From NCBI RefSeq assembly GCF_009725235.1, contig NZ_WJFC01000052.1, forward strand, positions 1 through 64,000: a DNA stretch of 64,000 nucleotides, given 5' to 3'. Made by a program: the position numbers and the translations under genes. Below are positions 54,813-64,000 of this stretch, one piece after another. How positions within the stretch are numbered: position 1 is the first letter of the stretch; the number at the start of each line of letters is the position of its first letter. The notes beneath the pieces were generated by a model. That model saw only the letters and a program-made list of their open reading frames with translations. It was not told the DNA's origin and did not search any database. This stretch comes from Scytonema sp. UIC 10036 (GTDB lineage Bacteria; Cyanobacteriota; Cyanobacteriia; Cyanobacteriales; Nostocaceae).

Positions 54813-57485
54813 CTAACTCGCCTTCTTCGTTTTTTTGCCAGTGGTGGTTGAGGACTTGGTAGAAGATTTAGAACTGGAGGTTGTTGATTTACTCGTTGTT
54901 TTGCGAGTAGATTTTCCAGCTTTTCCAGTTGAGGCTTTAGATGCCAATAGCTCTAAGGCAGAGGTTAGGGACATATCCTCTACCGTTTGACCTTCTGGAA
55001 TTCGCACATTGGTTTTACCATGCTTAATATATGGTCCATAGGGACCTTTGTAGATGTTAACTGGTTCACCATCTTCTGGGTGAGGACCTAATTCCTTTTC
55101 AGCTGCTTTAGATTTGCTACTGGAAGAACTACGCCCCTTTTTTGGTTCCGACAACAATTCCAAAGCACGTTCTAGCGTTATTGTCAACACATTATCGCCA
55201 GCTTTTAGGGAGCGATATTCTTTTTCGCCACTTTGGTTGTGAACAACGTAAGGACCGAAGCGTCCCAGGTTCGCTTGGATTTCAGCACCCGTGGCTGGAT
55301 GAAGTCCTAATTTCCGAGGTAGAGCCAATAAACCAATTGCGACTTCAAGGGTAATATTTTCGGATGTAACTCCTTTGGGTAGGGATGCTTGTTTTGGTTT
55401 GGGGTTTTCTTCCGATTTGTCACCCAACTGAACGTAAGGTCCGTAAGGTCCAATTTTCAGGTAAATCGGTTCGCCTGTTTCTGGATGAGTTCCAATTTCG
55501 TCGGGACCGACGATTTTTTGTCGCAGGATTGTTTCTACTTTTTGCGGATCGAGGTCGGCTGGTGTCAGATCTTTAGGAATTGAGGCGGTAACAACCTCAT
55601 CTCCATTTTCTTTTTCTATATAAGCACCGTACTTTCCAATCCGAACTTTGACATCTAAATTTTCCAGTTCTACTGTCCGGGCTGAATTGGCATCAATTTG
55701 GTTTTCTTTTTCCTTAACTTGGGTTTCTAGACCTTTGTCTCCAGAATAGAACGATCTCAAGTAAGGTAGCCATTGTGCTTCACCAGTAGCGATGTCATCC
55801 AATGTTTGCTCCATCTTGGAAGTAAAGCTTGGATCGACGACATCGGGGAAGTACTTTTCTAACAACTCTGTGACAGCAAAAGCGGTGAAAGTTGGGACAA
55901 GCGCATTACTCACCAACTGAGCGTATCCTTTATCAATAATTGTGCCAATGATGCTGGCATAAGTACTCGGACGCCCGATCCCTTCGCTTTCTAAAGTTTT
56001 TACCAAGGTTGCTTCAGTATATCTAGCTGGTGGTTGAGTTTCGTGACCTACAGCTTCTAATTCTTGGCAGTTGGGGCTATATCCTACTTTCAAATTAGGT
56101 AGAATAACTTCCTGGTCTTCAAGAGCTGCTTCTGGATCGTCAGAACCTTCAACGTAAGCACGGAGGTAACCGGGAAAATCAATGCGTTTGCCAGAAGAAC
56201 GGAAACCCGCATCTTCAACTTGTAACTGCACGACGATTTGGGTTTGACGGGAATCTGCCATTTGAGAAGCAACAGTCCGCTTCCAAATCAAATCATACAA
56301 CTGCAGTTCCCGACCGCTCAAACCGGTTTCTTGGGGTGTGCGGAAGTTGCTACCCGCAGGACGAATGGCTTCGTGTGCTTCTTGCGCTCCTTTGGATTTG
56401 GTCGTGTACTGTCGGGGTTGGGGGCTGAGGTATTCCGAACCGTAACGGTTTTCTACACACTGACGAGCAGCAGCAATGGCTTGATCTGACAAATGAACTG
56501 AGTCTGTACGCATATAGGTGATGTAACCTTGCTCGTACAAACTTTGAGCAGTCCGCATGGTGTCCCGTGCTGAAATACGGTATTTGCGGTTGGCTTCTTG
56601 CTGGAGGGTAGAAGTGGTAAATGGTGGTGAAGGTTTGCGCGTTACGGGGCGTTCTTCAACCTCTGTGACTTTCCAGGTTTTGCCTAAAAGTTGTTCTCTA
56701 AGGGCTTCGGCTTGTTCTTGATTGAGCAAAACGACATTGCGATCGCGACCGATCGTTCCTGTCGCCGCATCAAAGTCGCTGCCATTAGCTACCCTCACCC
56801 CTTGTAATGTAATCAGTTGAGAGGCAAATGCCGCTCCTTTGGTTGAAGAGGGGGGGGTCAGCGTTGCTTTCAAATCCCAGTACGAACCTTGACGGAAAGC
56901 TCGGCGCTGACGTTCTTTTTTCACCAAAAGCCGCACGGCTACAGATTGTACGCGTCCTGCTGAGAGTCCCCAAGCAATTTTTTTCCACAGCAAAGGAGAT
57001 AGGGTATAACCCACTAGCCTGTCCAAAATCCGCCGCGTTTCTTGGGCGCGAACTAGCTGTTCATCAATATTACGGCAGTTTTTTAAAGCTTTTTTAATGG
57101 CGTCTTGAGTAATCTCGTGAAACACCATCCGCTTTGTGGGAACCTTTGGCTTGAGCAACTGGTATAAGTGCCAACTAATGCTTTCACCTTCCCGATCTTC
57201 GTCTGTAGCCAGAATCAGTTCATCGACTTCTTTGAGAGCGTCTTTAAGTTGAGTAACAACTTTTTTCTTATCTTTAGGGATAATATAGAGCGGCTCAAAG
57301 TCGGCGTCTACATTTACCCCAAGTTGCGCCCATGCTTCTCCCTTGACGTTAGCAGGAATATCACTAGCTGATTGGGGTAAGTCACGCACGTGTCCCATCG
57401 ACGCTTCCACCCGGTAATCGGCTGGAAGGTAGTTGCGAATGGTACGAGCTTTGGTCGGAGATTCGACGATGACGAGAGTTGACAT
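54813..57485 (-). CDS. topA: DNA topoisomerase I
   Basis: An 890-residue type IA topoisomerase that relaxes negative supercoils. The N-terminal TOPRIM domain ([20 protein letters not shown], with acidic [10 protein letters not shown]) is followed by the active-site tyrosine Y324 (ITYMRTDSV). The C-terminal region holds about four TopoI C-terminal repeats with the pattern G-x-Y/F-G-x-Y-V/I rather than CxxC zinc fingers, and ends in a Ser/Thr/Lys-rich tail. The last codons GCG AGT TAG run into the STRR, which therefore determines the tail's end. Confidence 0.96.
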   Translation of the reverse strand: MSTLVIVESPTKARTIRNYLPADYRVEASMGHVRDLPQSASDIPANVKGEAWAQLGVNVDADFEPLYIIPKDKKKVVTQLKDALKEVDELILATDEDREGESISWHLYQLLKPKVPTKRMVFHEITQDAIKKALKNCRNIDEQLVRAQETRRILDRLVGYTLSPLLWKKIAWGLSAGRVQSVAVRLLVKKERQRRAFRQGSYWDLKATLTPPSSTKGAAFASQLITLQGVRVANGSDFDAATGTIGRDRNVVLLNQEQAEALREQLLGKTWKVTEVEERPVTRKPSPPFTTSTLQQEANRKYRISARDTMRTAQSLYEQGYITYMRTDSVHLSDQAIAAARQCVENRYGSEYLSPQPRQYTTKSKGAQEAHEAIRPAGSNFRTPQETGLSGRELQLYDLIWKRTVASQMADSRQTQIVVQLQVEDAGFRSSGKRIDFPGYLRAYVEGSDDPEAALEDQEVILPNLKVGYSPNCQELEAVGHETQPPARYTEATLVKTLESEGIGRPSTYASIIGTIIDKGYAQLVSNALVPTFTAFAVTELLEKYFPDVVDPSFTSKMEQTLDDIATGEAQWLPYLRSFYSGDKGLETQVKEKENQIDANSARTVELENLDVKVRIGKYGAYIEKENGDEVVTASIPKDLTPADLDPQKVETILRQKIVGPDEIGTHPETGEPIYLKIGPYGPYVQLGDKSEENPKPKQASLPKGVTSENITLEVAIGLLALPRKLGLHPATGAEIQANLGRFGPYVVHNQSGEKEYRSLKAGDNVLTITLERALELLSEPKKGRSSSSSKSKAAEKELGPHPEDGEPVNIYKGPYGPYIKHGKTNVRIPEGQTVEDMSLTSALELLASKASTGKAGKSTRKTTSKSTTSSSKSSTKSSTTTGKKTKKAS

Positions 57486-58006
57486 GGAAATTACAAAAAA
57501 AGAATAGCTGTTCGGCTAAATAATCAATTGAAAGAAATTATGAAGAGCGTATCAGTCTAACTCGACCTTACGCTCTGGGATTATGCATCTAATCCTTACA
57601 CAAACTGTCTGCTGGGTTTGAAATTTCAGACCTGCTTGTTGGCAAAGCCGATCCCAACGGGAGGGGCGGGTTTAGCAGGGGTTAGAATTTCCAGTTATTT
57701 TAATCTTTAACTTATAATTGGCATTTTTGACGAGTGCGTTTTCACAATCCCCCCAAGGTTCTATATTAAGCCTATTGCCAGCCCAGAGCGCAAGGTAGAA
57801 GCCCTTCTGCCTTGTTCAGAAGGAACAAGCACAAATTGTACGAGAACGATAGCACATTTTATCTGCCCGGTTAAACTTAAGCATAATTTAACTTAATGGT
57901 AGAGATAGATTAACGAACCTAACAACTGTTGGTGCAACGATAGCAATCTTAAATAGAATGAACACAGTAGGATCTGAATGCCTAATAACCAAAACCTGCA
58001 TAGCTC
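57486..58006. other. Divergent intergenic region topA-ndhB
   Basis: 521 bp, no gene seen. A short hairpin CCTTCTG...CAGAAGG lies near 57809-57830. Probably contains the promoters of topA and ndhB. Confidence 0.55.
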
Positions 58007-59584
58007 ATGGATTTTGCTAATCTTGCCTCCCAGTTAAACGCTGGAACTATATTGCCAGAGGGAATTGTCATTCTTACCCTTTTGGGGGTTTTGATTGTTG
58101 ACTTAATTCTAGGGCGGACATCCTCGCGCTCGATTGGATATCTAGCGATCGCGGGTTTGTTGACTTCTATCGTCGCCCTGTATTTCCAATGGGATAACAC
58201 AAATCCCAGTTCCTTTCTTGGTGCCTTTAATAGTGATGACCTCAGCATCGTCTTTCGCGGTATCATTGCTTTGTCTGCTGCGGTGACGATTTTGATGTCA
58301 ATTCGCTATGTCGAACAAAGCGGAACTGCAATAGCCGAGTTCATAGCGATTTTGCTAAGCGCTACCCTTGGAGGAATGTTTTTATCAGGGGCTAGCGAGC
58401 TAGTGATGATCTTCATCTCCCTAGAAACCCTAAGTATTTCCTCTTATTTGCTCACAGGCTATACAAAGCGAGACCCCCGTTCTAATGAAGCAGCACTAAA
58501 ATATCTGTTGATTGGCGCTTCAAGCACAGCAGTATTTTTGTATGGGGTTTCGTTACTGTACGGCTTATCCGGCGGACAAACACAATTGAGTGCGATCGCC
58601 AATGGAATTGCCACCTACGGATTCGGTCAATCTCTGGGCTTAGTCATTTCCTTAGTGTTTGTTATTGCAGGAGTTGGTTTCAAAATTTCTGCCGCACCCT
58701 TCCACCAGTGGACGCCCGACGTTTACGAAGGCGCACCCACGCCAGTGATTGCTTTCCTATCTGTTGGTTCTAAAGCTGCTGGATTTGCTCTAGCTATCCG
58801 CCTGCTGACGAGTGCCTTCCCCCTAGTAACTGAAGAGTGGAAGTTTGTCTTCACAGCCCTCGCCGTTTTAAGTATGATTTTGGGTAACGTAGTCGCCCTA
58901 GCCCAAACCAGCATGAAACGGATGTTGGCTTATTCTTCCATTGCTCAAGCCGGATTTGTCATGATTGGCTTGGTAGCAGGTACTGAGGCTGGATATTCCA
59001 GTATGATTTTTTACCTGTTTGTCTACCTGTTCATGAATTTGTGCGGTTTCATCTGCGTGATTCTCTTCTCTTTACGGACAGGAACAGACCAAATTGTAGA
59101 GTACTCTGGTTTGTATCAAAAAGACCCACTCCTTACTTTAGGATTGAGTATTGCTCTGCTGTCACTTGGTGGTATTCCACCACTAGCCGGATTTTTCGGT
59201 AAAATCTACTTATTCTGGGCTGGTTGGCAAGCCGGACTGTACGGTTTAGTCTTACTTGGCTTAATCACTACTGTAGTTTCCATCTACTATTATATCCGTG
59301 TCGTTAGGATGATGGTAGTTAAGGAACCTCATGAGATGTCTGACGCAGTTAAGAACTATCCAGACGTGCGTTGGAATCTACCCGGTTACAGACCCATGCA
59401 AGTCGGATTAATTGCGACATTAATTGCCACTTCCGTAATTGGAATTTTATCAAATCCTATCTTCACACTGGCTAATAATTCGGTTGCTAACACTCCCATT
59501 TTGCGATCGATTACACATCCAACTGTGAAAGCGGAAATTACTCCTACCTTAGTAGAAGAAAATTCCATCAGTCTCAACCCGTAA
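58007..59584 (+). CDS. ndhB: NAD(P)H-quinone oxidoreductase subunit 2
   Basis: A 525-residue proton-pumping subunit of the NDH-1 complex in the thylakoid membrane, used in cyclic electron flow, respiration and CO2 uptake. About 14 membrane helices. Diagnostic stretches: [40 protein letters not shown] and [20 protein letters not shown], each typical of NdhB/NuoN. The key lysine and glutamate residues of the antiporter-like family are in place ([13 protein letters not shown]). Monocistronic. Confidence 0.96.
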   Translation: MDFANLASQLNAGTILPEGIVILTLLGVLIVDLILGRTSSRSIGYLAIAGLLTSIVALYFQWDNTNPSSFLGAFNSDDLSIVFRGIIALSAAVTILMSIRYVEQSGTAIAEFIAILLSATLGGMFLSGASELVMIFISLETLSISSYLLTGYTKRDPRSNEAALKYLLIGASSTAVFLYGVSLLYGLSGGQTQLSAIANGIATYGFGQSLGLVISLVFVIAGVGFKISAAPFHQWTPDVYEGAPTPVIAFLSVGSKAAGFALAIRLLTSAFPLVTEEWKFVFTALAVLSMILGNVVALAQTSMKRMLAYSSIAQAGFVMIGLVAGTEAGYSSMIFYLFVYLFMNLCGFICVILFSLRTGTDQIVEYSGLYQKDPLLTLGLSIALLSLGGIPPLAGFFGKIYLFWAGWQAGLYGLVLLGLITTVVSIYYYIRVVRMMVVKEPHEMSDAVKNYPDVRWNLPGYRPMQVGLIATLIATSVIGILSNPIFTLANNSVANTPILRSITHPTVKAEITPTLVEENSISLNP

Positions 59585-59643
59585 TTTGGTTGACACCGAT
59601 CCCTCACCTCGATCCGGTGGCTCCACCTCACCCCGTCACCTCG

Positions 59644-59688
59644 TTCCCAGCCTCAGGCTGGGAATGCCTATTAGGAGGCTCCGCCTCC
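59644..59688 (-). repeat. IS200/IS605-type end hairpins
   Basis: A 10-bp stem TTCCCAGCCT/AGGCTGGGAA (59644-59664) followed by GGAGGCTCCGCCTCC (59674-59688). This hairpin pair is the usual right-end structure of this IS family, next to the tnpB 3' end. Confidence 0.75.
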
Positions 59689-60045
59689 CGTACTCAACAG
59701 GTGCAAGGCAAAAAAGTAGTTGCCAAAGGCTGAGTATCCCACAATGGCTCCATTCCAATCTCTAGCTATCTCATGATTGCAATTAGGACAAACAAACTTT
59801 TTGTTTCCTCCCAACTTTTCATGAACGTGTCCGCACTGTGTATTCTTCTGTGACATCATGCACAACGCAACCTCGCTTTAATGCGTGGAATTTGAGAGTC
59901 TGTTTGAATCTATAGTGCGACCATGTAAGCATATTTCTTGCTGTTTTAGAAGTTAGCTTACGTTTTTTCTTCACCACCATTTGAGAGGTTTCAAATGTTG
60001 GTAAGAAGATGTGTTGGTAGTTTTTTGTTAAGGTTGTTTCTAGTT
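59671..60045 (-). pseudogene. tnpB: IS605-family TnpB remnant (3' part, frameshifted)
   Basis: TnpB is an RNA-guided nuclease of IS200/IS605 elements. Only its C-terminal part is left. The upstream frame reads IFLPTFETSQMV, KLTSKTARNMLTWSHYRFKQ and VTEEYT; the frame then changes and continues as TQCGHVHEKLGGNKKFVCPN and ARDWNGAIVG, giving the zinc ribbon and the final catalytic RuvC aspartate. Compared with intact relatives about five codons (SKTC region) are missing at the shift near 59833. The 5' part has been lost at the end of the neighbouring kinase gene. Non-functional. Confidence 0.85.
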
Positions 60046-61670
60046 CATTGAAATCTTTGAACGAGTGCGGCAATTGCAGTGACCAATTTAGAAGGATCGA
60101 CTGGTTTAGCCATATACAGTTGAAATCCAGCTGTTAAAACTTGTTGTTGTGTCGCCTCGCCAGCGTAAGCAGTTAGAGCGATCGCGGGGATTTGCCCTCC
60201 TCGATCTGGGCTAAGCGATCGCAGTTTCTGGATTAAAGTGTAACCATCAACTTCTGGCATACCTAGATCGCTCAACAGCAAATCCGGCTTTGACTGTGCT
60301 ATTGCAACGAGTGCTTCATTGGCTGATGTTGCGGTTGTGACAATTGCTCCCTGGTGTTCCAGTAGAAAGGCTAAAAACTCACGTGTATCAGCCTCATCAT
60401 CCACAACTAACACTCGTATCCCTTCTAGCGGAGTGCAGAGCATAGAATATGGATAAGAATTGTTAAGTACCTTGCTATCTTCCCTTGCTAACTCATAACT
60501 CTGTTGCAGCACTGGCAAACAAACTGTAAATGTTGCGCCTTGTCCTTCTCCAAAGCTCTCTGCCCAAACTCTACCACCATGTAACTCAACAAGTCGGCGT
60601 ACAATCGCCAAACCCAGCCCCAGTCCACCTGACCTGCGGGTAATGCTACTATCTGCTTGACGGAAATACTCAAATACGTATGGCAAAAAGTCAGAAATAA
60701 TACCTTGACCCGTATCCCTGACTCGAATTTGTACCTCAGATTCAATTTGTTCTAAGTAGACTTCCACCTCTCCACCAGATGGTGTAAATTTGACTGCGTT
60801 AGAAAGCAGATTCCAAATAACTTGTTGAAGACGATTGCTATCACCCTTTACCCATCCAATTTTTGGATTCAGATTCAGATGAATTTGAATTGATTTTGCT
60901 TCTGCTGCCAATCGCACTGTCTCTAAGGCGGCTTCAATAATAGAAACAAGATTAACGATTTCTAAATTAAGCGCTAGTTTACCCCGAAGAATGCGGGAAA
61001 TATCCAACAGATCGTCAATCAATTGCACCTGTAATTCAGCATTGCGTTCGATGGTTTCAATGGCACGCAAGCTAGTAACCTCGTTCAATGAACGTTTTTT
61101 TAATAGCTTTGCCCAACCCAAAATTGGATTCAGAGGAGAACGAAGTTCATGAGAAACTATTGCGAGAAATTCATCTTTGATGCGGTTCGCTGTTTCAGCC
61201 GCTTCTTTTGCTCGTTGGTATTCTTTCGCTACAGCCAACGCCCGATCTCGCAAGTTCCTATATTCCTGAACTCGGAACGTTAGATCGGTGACATCTTGAA
61301 TTGAGAAAAGGGCATAAAACCCATCTCCATCCAATGCAGGTACAGCAGTTACTGTGGTATGCTGAATGCGGTATTTATCTTGTGCTACGGGTACGGGAAT
61401 GACATATTTATGCAATTGAGAAGAAAAGATTGTGGGGGGTCCACCCTCAAAAATTTGGTGCAGGCGGCTAGCGTAACGGGGTTGATTCAGATGAGGAAAA
61501 TAGTCATAAATAGAATTTCCTAAAATCTTACTTCTCGGGATTTTTGTCCATTCCTCTAAACAGCAGTTCCAGAATAAAACAGTGCGGTCTGAATGCAATA
61601 CAAAATTTCCCAAAGGAATTCGATCTAAAAGGCTAAACTTTTCCTGTGCTTGCTCAACTTCGTTTTTCAT
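60045..61670 (-). CDS. Hybrid histidine kinase (PAS-HisKA-HATPase-REC)
   Basis: A 541-residue soluble kinase. A PAS-like domain (about 12-130) precedes HisKA with H174 (IVSHELRSPL) and HATPase with N-box (NLLSNAVKF), G1 (DTGQGI) and G2 (GGLGLGLAIV). A C-terminal receiver has phospho-acceptor D468 (LLLSDLGMPEVDGY) and the acidic pair VVDDE. No membrane helix, so it senses a cytosolic signal or works with other chemotaxis proteins in this cluster. It is last in a minus-strand series CheB-CheR-CheY-CheC-kinase. The IS remnant begins at its stop codon. Confidence 0.93.
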   Translation of the reverse strand: MKNEVEQAQEKFSLLDRIPLGNFVLHSDRTVLFWNCCLEEWTKIPRSKILGNSIYDYFPHLNQPRYASRLHQIFEGGPPTIFSSQLHKYVIPVPVAQDKYRIQHTTVTAVPALDGDGFYALFSIQDVTDLTFRVQEYRNLRDRALAVAKEYQRAKEAAETANRIKDEFLAIVSHELRSPLNPILGWAKLLKKRSLNEVTSLRAIETIERNAELQVQLIDDLLDISRILRGKLALNLEIVNLVSIIEAALETVRLAAEAKSIQIHLNLNPKIGWVKGDSNRLQQVIWNLLSNAVKFTPSGGEVEVYLEQIESEVQIRVRDTGQGIISDFLPYVFEYFRQADSSITRRSGGLGLGLAIVRRLVELHGGRVWAESFGEGQGATFTVCLPVLQQSYELAREDSKVLNNSYPYSMLCTPLEGIRVLVVDDEADTREFLAFLLEHQGAIVTTATSANEALVAIAQSKPDLLLSDLGMPEVDGYTLIQKLRSLSPDRGGQIPAIALTAYAGEATQQQVLTAGFQLYMAKPVDPSKLVTAIAALVQRFQ

Positions 61671-61724
61671 TTCCTTAGACCGATTTTAATATTTCTCGCA
61701 CCTAAATTTCAGAAATTTTATTTT

Positions 61725-62330
61725 TTACACTACTCCAAGTTCTTCGTTAATCACATTGATTAACGTCTCAAATGTACTGAGTTCAAAAACTAAAATAATA
61801 TCTCCAATAATTTCTAATTGTTTAATTGTGAAGCGTGCTTGTGCAAGTATAATTTGTGAATTACTCACATTTGTAGACAACAATAAATTATCAATTGTAT
61901 CTTCTAAGTAAACGGGCAATGTGTAATTCAGGTGCTGCTTGAGCACATTGCCGATCGAACCCATCACCCCATTAATCACAATATTGCCAATTTCGCTCAG
62001 TGTGCCAATTTTGACGGCATCTAAGTCAGCCGAGCCTGGCTCTTCATTGGTTAGGACTGCAACCAATGTTGATGCGCTTTCAGTTGGGAAAATCAAGCCA
62101 GCAGTACCATAAAACGAGCCTGTAAAGCCCAGTCTTACAGACGCCAAACTATCATGCTCGAATCGTGTTGCTAATTCTTGATAGGCTTGTGAAGCAGTCA
62201 AGACTTTCACAAACGGAATTTCCAAACAAATGTGAGAGTCTATCATCTCATTGAGTAGACTTGCAGCCCGACCAACACCAATATTAATCAATTCTTGCAA
62301 GGCATCTAGTTGATCTGCTGTCACATTCAT
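61725..62330 (-). CDS. CheC-like phosphatase
   Basis: A 201-residue protein with the CheC/CheX/FliY signature: LQELINIGVGRAASLLNEM near the start and a second similar helix IGTLSEIGNIVINGVMGSIG in the middle (the paired E-x-x-N motifs carry the phosphatase residues). CheC proteins remove phosphate from CheY-type regulators. It lies 7 bp downstream of a CheY-like gene on the same strand and 54 bp upstream of the hybrid kinase, supporting that role. Confidence 0.88.
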   Translation of the reverse strand: MNVTADQLDALQELINIGVGRAASLLNEMIDSHICLEIPFVKVLTASQAYQELATRFEHDSLASVRLGFTGSFYGTAGLIFPTESASTLVAVLTNEEPGSADLDAVKIGTLSEIGNIVINGVMGSIGNVLKQHLNYTLPVYLEDTIDNLLLSTNVSNSQIILAQARFTIKQLEIIGDIILVFELSTFETLINVINEELGVV

Positions 62331-62337
62331 AAAAGCT

Positions 62338-62703
62338 TCATTCCTTCAGACTAATAACTTGCTGAACCGCCTCTCTCAATTCATTTGCTTTCGGCGGTTT
62401 ATTAATAAAGTTGACTGCCCCTAAATTATAACTTTGATTGCGCGACCCTTCCTGAATATCGGCTGAAATGATAATTGTGGGAATTTTTAATCCTTCTTCT
62501 TGTAAAGCCTCAAGAAATTCAAATCCATTCATGTCTGGCATTAAAAGATCTGCTAGCACACAATTGGGCTTGTGGTTGTGAACCATTTCTAATCCTTCAC
62601 GCCCATTAGTGGCTTCTATGATTTCATATCCATCGCCTTGCAGAAACTTGCGGATCATCCTGCGAGAAAATGCTGCATCGTCAATAATCAGAACTAATGC
62701 CAT
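62338..62703 (-). CDS. CheY-like single-domain response regulator
   Basis: A 121-residue receiver domain from ATG 62703 (MALVLIIDDAAFSRRM); an upstream in-frame ATG would add 13 residues. The acidic pocket (IDD), phospho-acceptor D52 (LADLLMPDMNGFEF), switch serine (IIISADIQ) and conserved lysine (INKPPKANEL) are all present. No output domain, so it signals by protein binding. CheC and the hybrid kinase are adjacent. Confidence 0.92.
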   Translation of the reverse strand: MALVLIIDDAAFSRRMIRKFLQGDGYEIIEATNGREGLEMVHNHKPNCVLADLLMPDMNGFEFLEALQEEGLKIPTIIISADIQEGSRNQSYNLGAVNFINKPPKANELREAVQQVISLKE

Positions 62704-62742
62704 TAACTGTGCCCTTTTGATTTTTGAAATCCTTATTATCAA

Positions 62743-63091
62743 TTATAGAACTTACGCATTGTCTAAAAAAGGTTTATGTGCATTGAGCCTAATTTTCAAT
62801 TTCAACTATTTTTCAGATGCATGACTTCGTGTCAAGGAGAATTTCAAGCTAAGTGTACATATAATAATGTGAGAGTCTGGTGAGAATTTTGTAAATTTTT
62901 TTAACAAAAACCTGTTAAGGTTATAATTTAGTTTAAGTACATAATCTTTTCTGCGTACAGTGCGTAAGTCATAGATTAGTGTAAGTCATAGATTAGTGTG
63001 TTAGCTAGACCGTTAAAAGACTTACGCCAACTTTGCGCGGTACTATGCCTTTGAGGTTAGGGCGGTGTGTAAAACTGTCACTTATTCTGCC
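62743..63091. other. Intergenic region between the CheY-like and CheR genes
   Basis: 349 bp, AT-rich, with a tandem 17-bp direct repeat GTAAGTCATAGATTAGT (62964 and 62981). No gene seen. Probably holds the promoter of the CheY-CheC-kinase set. Confidence 0.55.
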
Positions 63092-63928
63092 TTAAGTATT
63101 ATGTAATCGGTAACAGATGCTCTTATCAAATTGAACTCGCTCGAATGATTCATCCAAGTTAATGGTCGTTTCGCCACTACCGAGAAATAGGAAGCCATCT
63201 GGTCTTAATTGTTGCCTTACCTTTTTCAGTAAAGCTTTCTTGGTCGGTATATCAAAGTAGATTAAAATATTGCGTAAAAATATAACGTCTATTTCAGGGA
63301 GGGATGACCAAGACTGCACGAGATTCATCTGACGAAAATCTACCATCTGGGAGATTTCTTCCTTAATTTGCCAGTTATTATTAAGCTTATGAAAATACTT
63401 CTCACGAAGAAGTTGGGGCAGCCCACGCTTGATTTCCATCTGGTTATAACACCCTTTGCGTGCTCGTGCTAATACCTTAGTGGAAAAATCGCTAGCAATC
63501 AGCCGTACAGACCAAGTGGCAAGCATGGGAAAATGTTCGCGAATGAGCATAGCGATGCTATAAGGTTCCTGTCCGTTGGAACAAGCAGCACACCAAATAT
63601 TTAGCGATCGCTGCATGGCTCGTTTTTCGATCAATTCTGGCAACACAACACATTTCAGTGCTTCAAAGGGGTAAACATCACGAAAGAATGACGTTTCATT
63701 AGTGACTAGCGCCTCTATGACTTGGATGTGAAGGTTGCCGAAGGTCTGATTTCGCAGGTAGGAGACCAAATCCCCAATTGAAGCGAATCCTCGCGATTCT
63801 GCAATTGGCTGCAGATGTAGCTCTGCCAGATAGGTTTTATCAGCGTATAATACAACACAAGAGTAATCATACACTAATTGACGAAGATAGTCAAATTCAG
63901 TGGTACTTACAGCCATAACCGACTTCAT
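63092..63928 (-). CDS. cheR: Chemotaxis methyltransferase CheR
   Basis: A 278-residue SAM-dependent enzyme that methylates glutamates of chemoreceptors. The N-terminal helical domain (FDYLRQLVYDYSCVVLYADK) and the catalytic part (NETSFFRDVYPFEAL, IWCAACSNGQEPYSIAMLIR, VIFLRNILIYFD) match CheR. The ATG at 63928 overlaps the stop of the preceding gene in a TAATG junction, showing translational coupling; a second ATG (63916) is possible. Confidence 0.93.
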   Translation of the reverse strand: MKSVMAVSTTEFDYLRQLVYDYSCVVLYADKTYLAELHLQPIAESRGFASIGDLVSYLRNQTFGNLHIQVIEALVTNETSFFRDVYPFEALKCVVLPELIEKRAMQRSLNIWCAACSNGQEPYSIAMLIREHFPMLATWSVRLIASDFSTKVLARARKGCYNQMEIKRGLPQLLREKYFHKLNNNWQIKEEISQMVDFRQMNLVQSWSSLPEIDVIFLRNILIYFDIPTKKALLKKVRQQLRPDGFLFLGSGETTINLDESFERVQFDKSICYRLHNT

Positions 63929-64000
63929 TACGACGTACCTAAAATAGGAACTTGATAAGGACGAATTCGGCGCATGATTTCGGCTGCCATTGTCTCGAGA
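63928..64000 (-). CDS. cheB: Partial protein-glutamate methylesterase CheB (C-terminal end)
   Basis: The minus strand at the window edge reads ETMAAEIMRRIRPYQVPILG followed by two residues and TAA (63928-63930), open to the edge. The ETMAAEIMRRIRP segment fits the C-terminus of CheB methylesterases, and CheB commonly precedes CheR. Only 23 codons are visible, so the call rests mainly on context. Confidence 0.5.
   Translation of the reverse strand, partial: LETMAAEIMRRIRPYQVPILGTS

Overview
The window is cyanobacterial chromosome, most likely from a filamentous, heterocyst-forming lineage. It carries chlM (chlorophyll), ndhB (NDH-1), menG (phylloquinone), a Psb32-like TPM protein and a stand-alone groEL with a CIRCE operator. 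The HIP1 octamer GCGATCGC recurs throughout, and most gene gaps hold heptanucleotide short tandem repeats (STRRs). STRRs also sit inside the RNase P RNA gene, a trait described for heterocyst-forming cyanobacteria. I see no tRNA or ribosomal RNA gene.

Layout. 1-8 kb: nagA, chlM, small membrane proteins, a LuxR regulator, holA, a 2H phosphoesterase and cobH. 8-19 kb: a MoxR/DUF58-type membrane cluster (RDD protein, two paralogous multi-pass proteins, SpoIIM-like, DUF58, MoxR ATPase, DUF4350, DUF4129). It is interrupted by a small CRISPR array with no cas genes, whose sixth repeat is split by a 333-bp transposon-like element with a 5-bp target duplication. 19-29 kb: NADAR, Psb32-like, DUF4346, FemAB-like, AcpH-like and RibD-like proteins, a Cache histidine kinase, a Gfo/Idh oxidoreductase, rnc and rnpB. 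29-36.6 kb: CorA, a GH13 glucan enzyme, an aspartyl-protease pair and groEL. 36.7-38.9 kb: a group II intron interrupting a small coding sequence; its reverse transcriptase has lost the first half of the catalytic domain. 39-45 kb: a WecA-like transferase, fabG, thioredoxin, an ECF sigma factor fused to a ClpX-type zinc finger, a broken repeat protein and a VapBC pair. 44.5-59.6 kb: housekeeping genes (prmA, serA, menG, PgpH-like HD protein, aroQ, topA, ndhB). 59.6-64 kb: a TnpB remnant and a chemotaxis-type signalling set (CheB end, CheR, CheY-like, CheC-like, hybrid kinase).

The most unusual items are the mini-transposon lodged in a CRISPR repeat, the intron whose predicted splicing restores a reading frame while its own RT is gutted, and the sigma-zinc-finger fusion with a well-placed internal ribosome binding site. 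Several genes end in STRR DNA that supplies their stop codon. All calls come from reading the sequence; no database search was possible.
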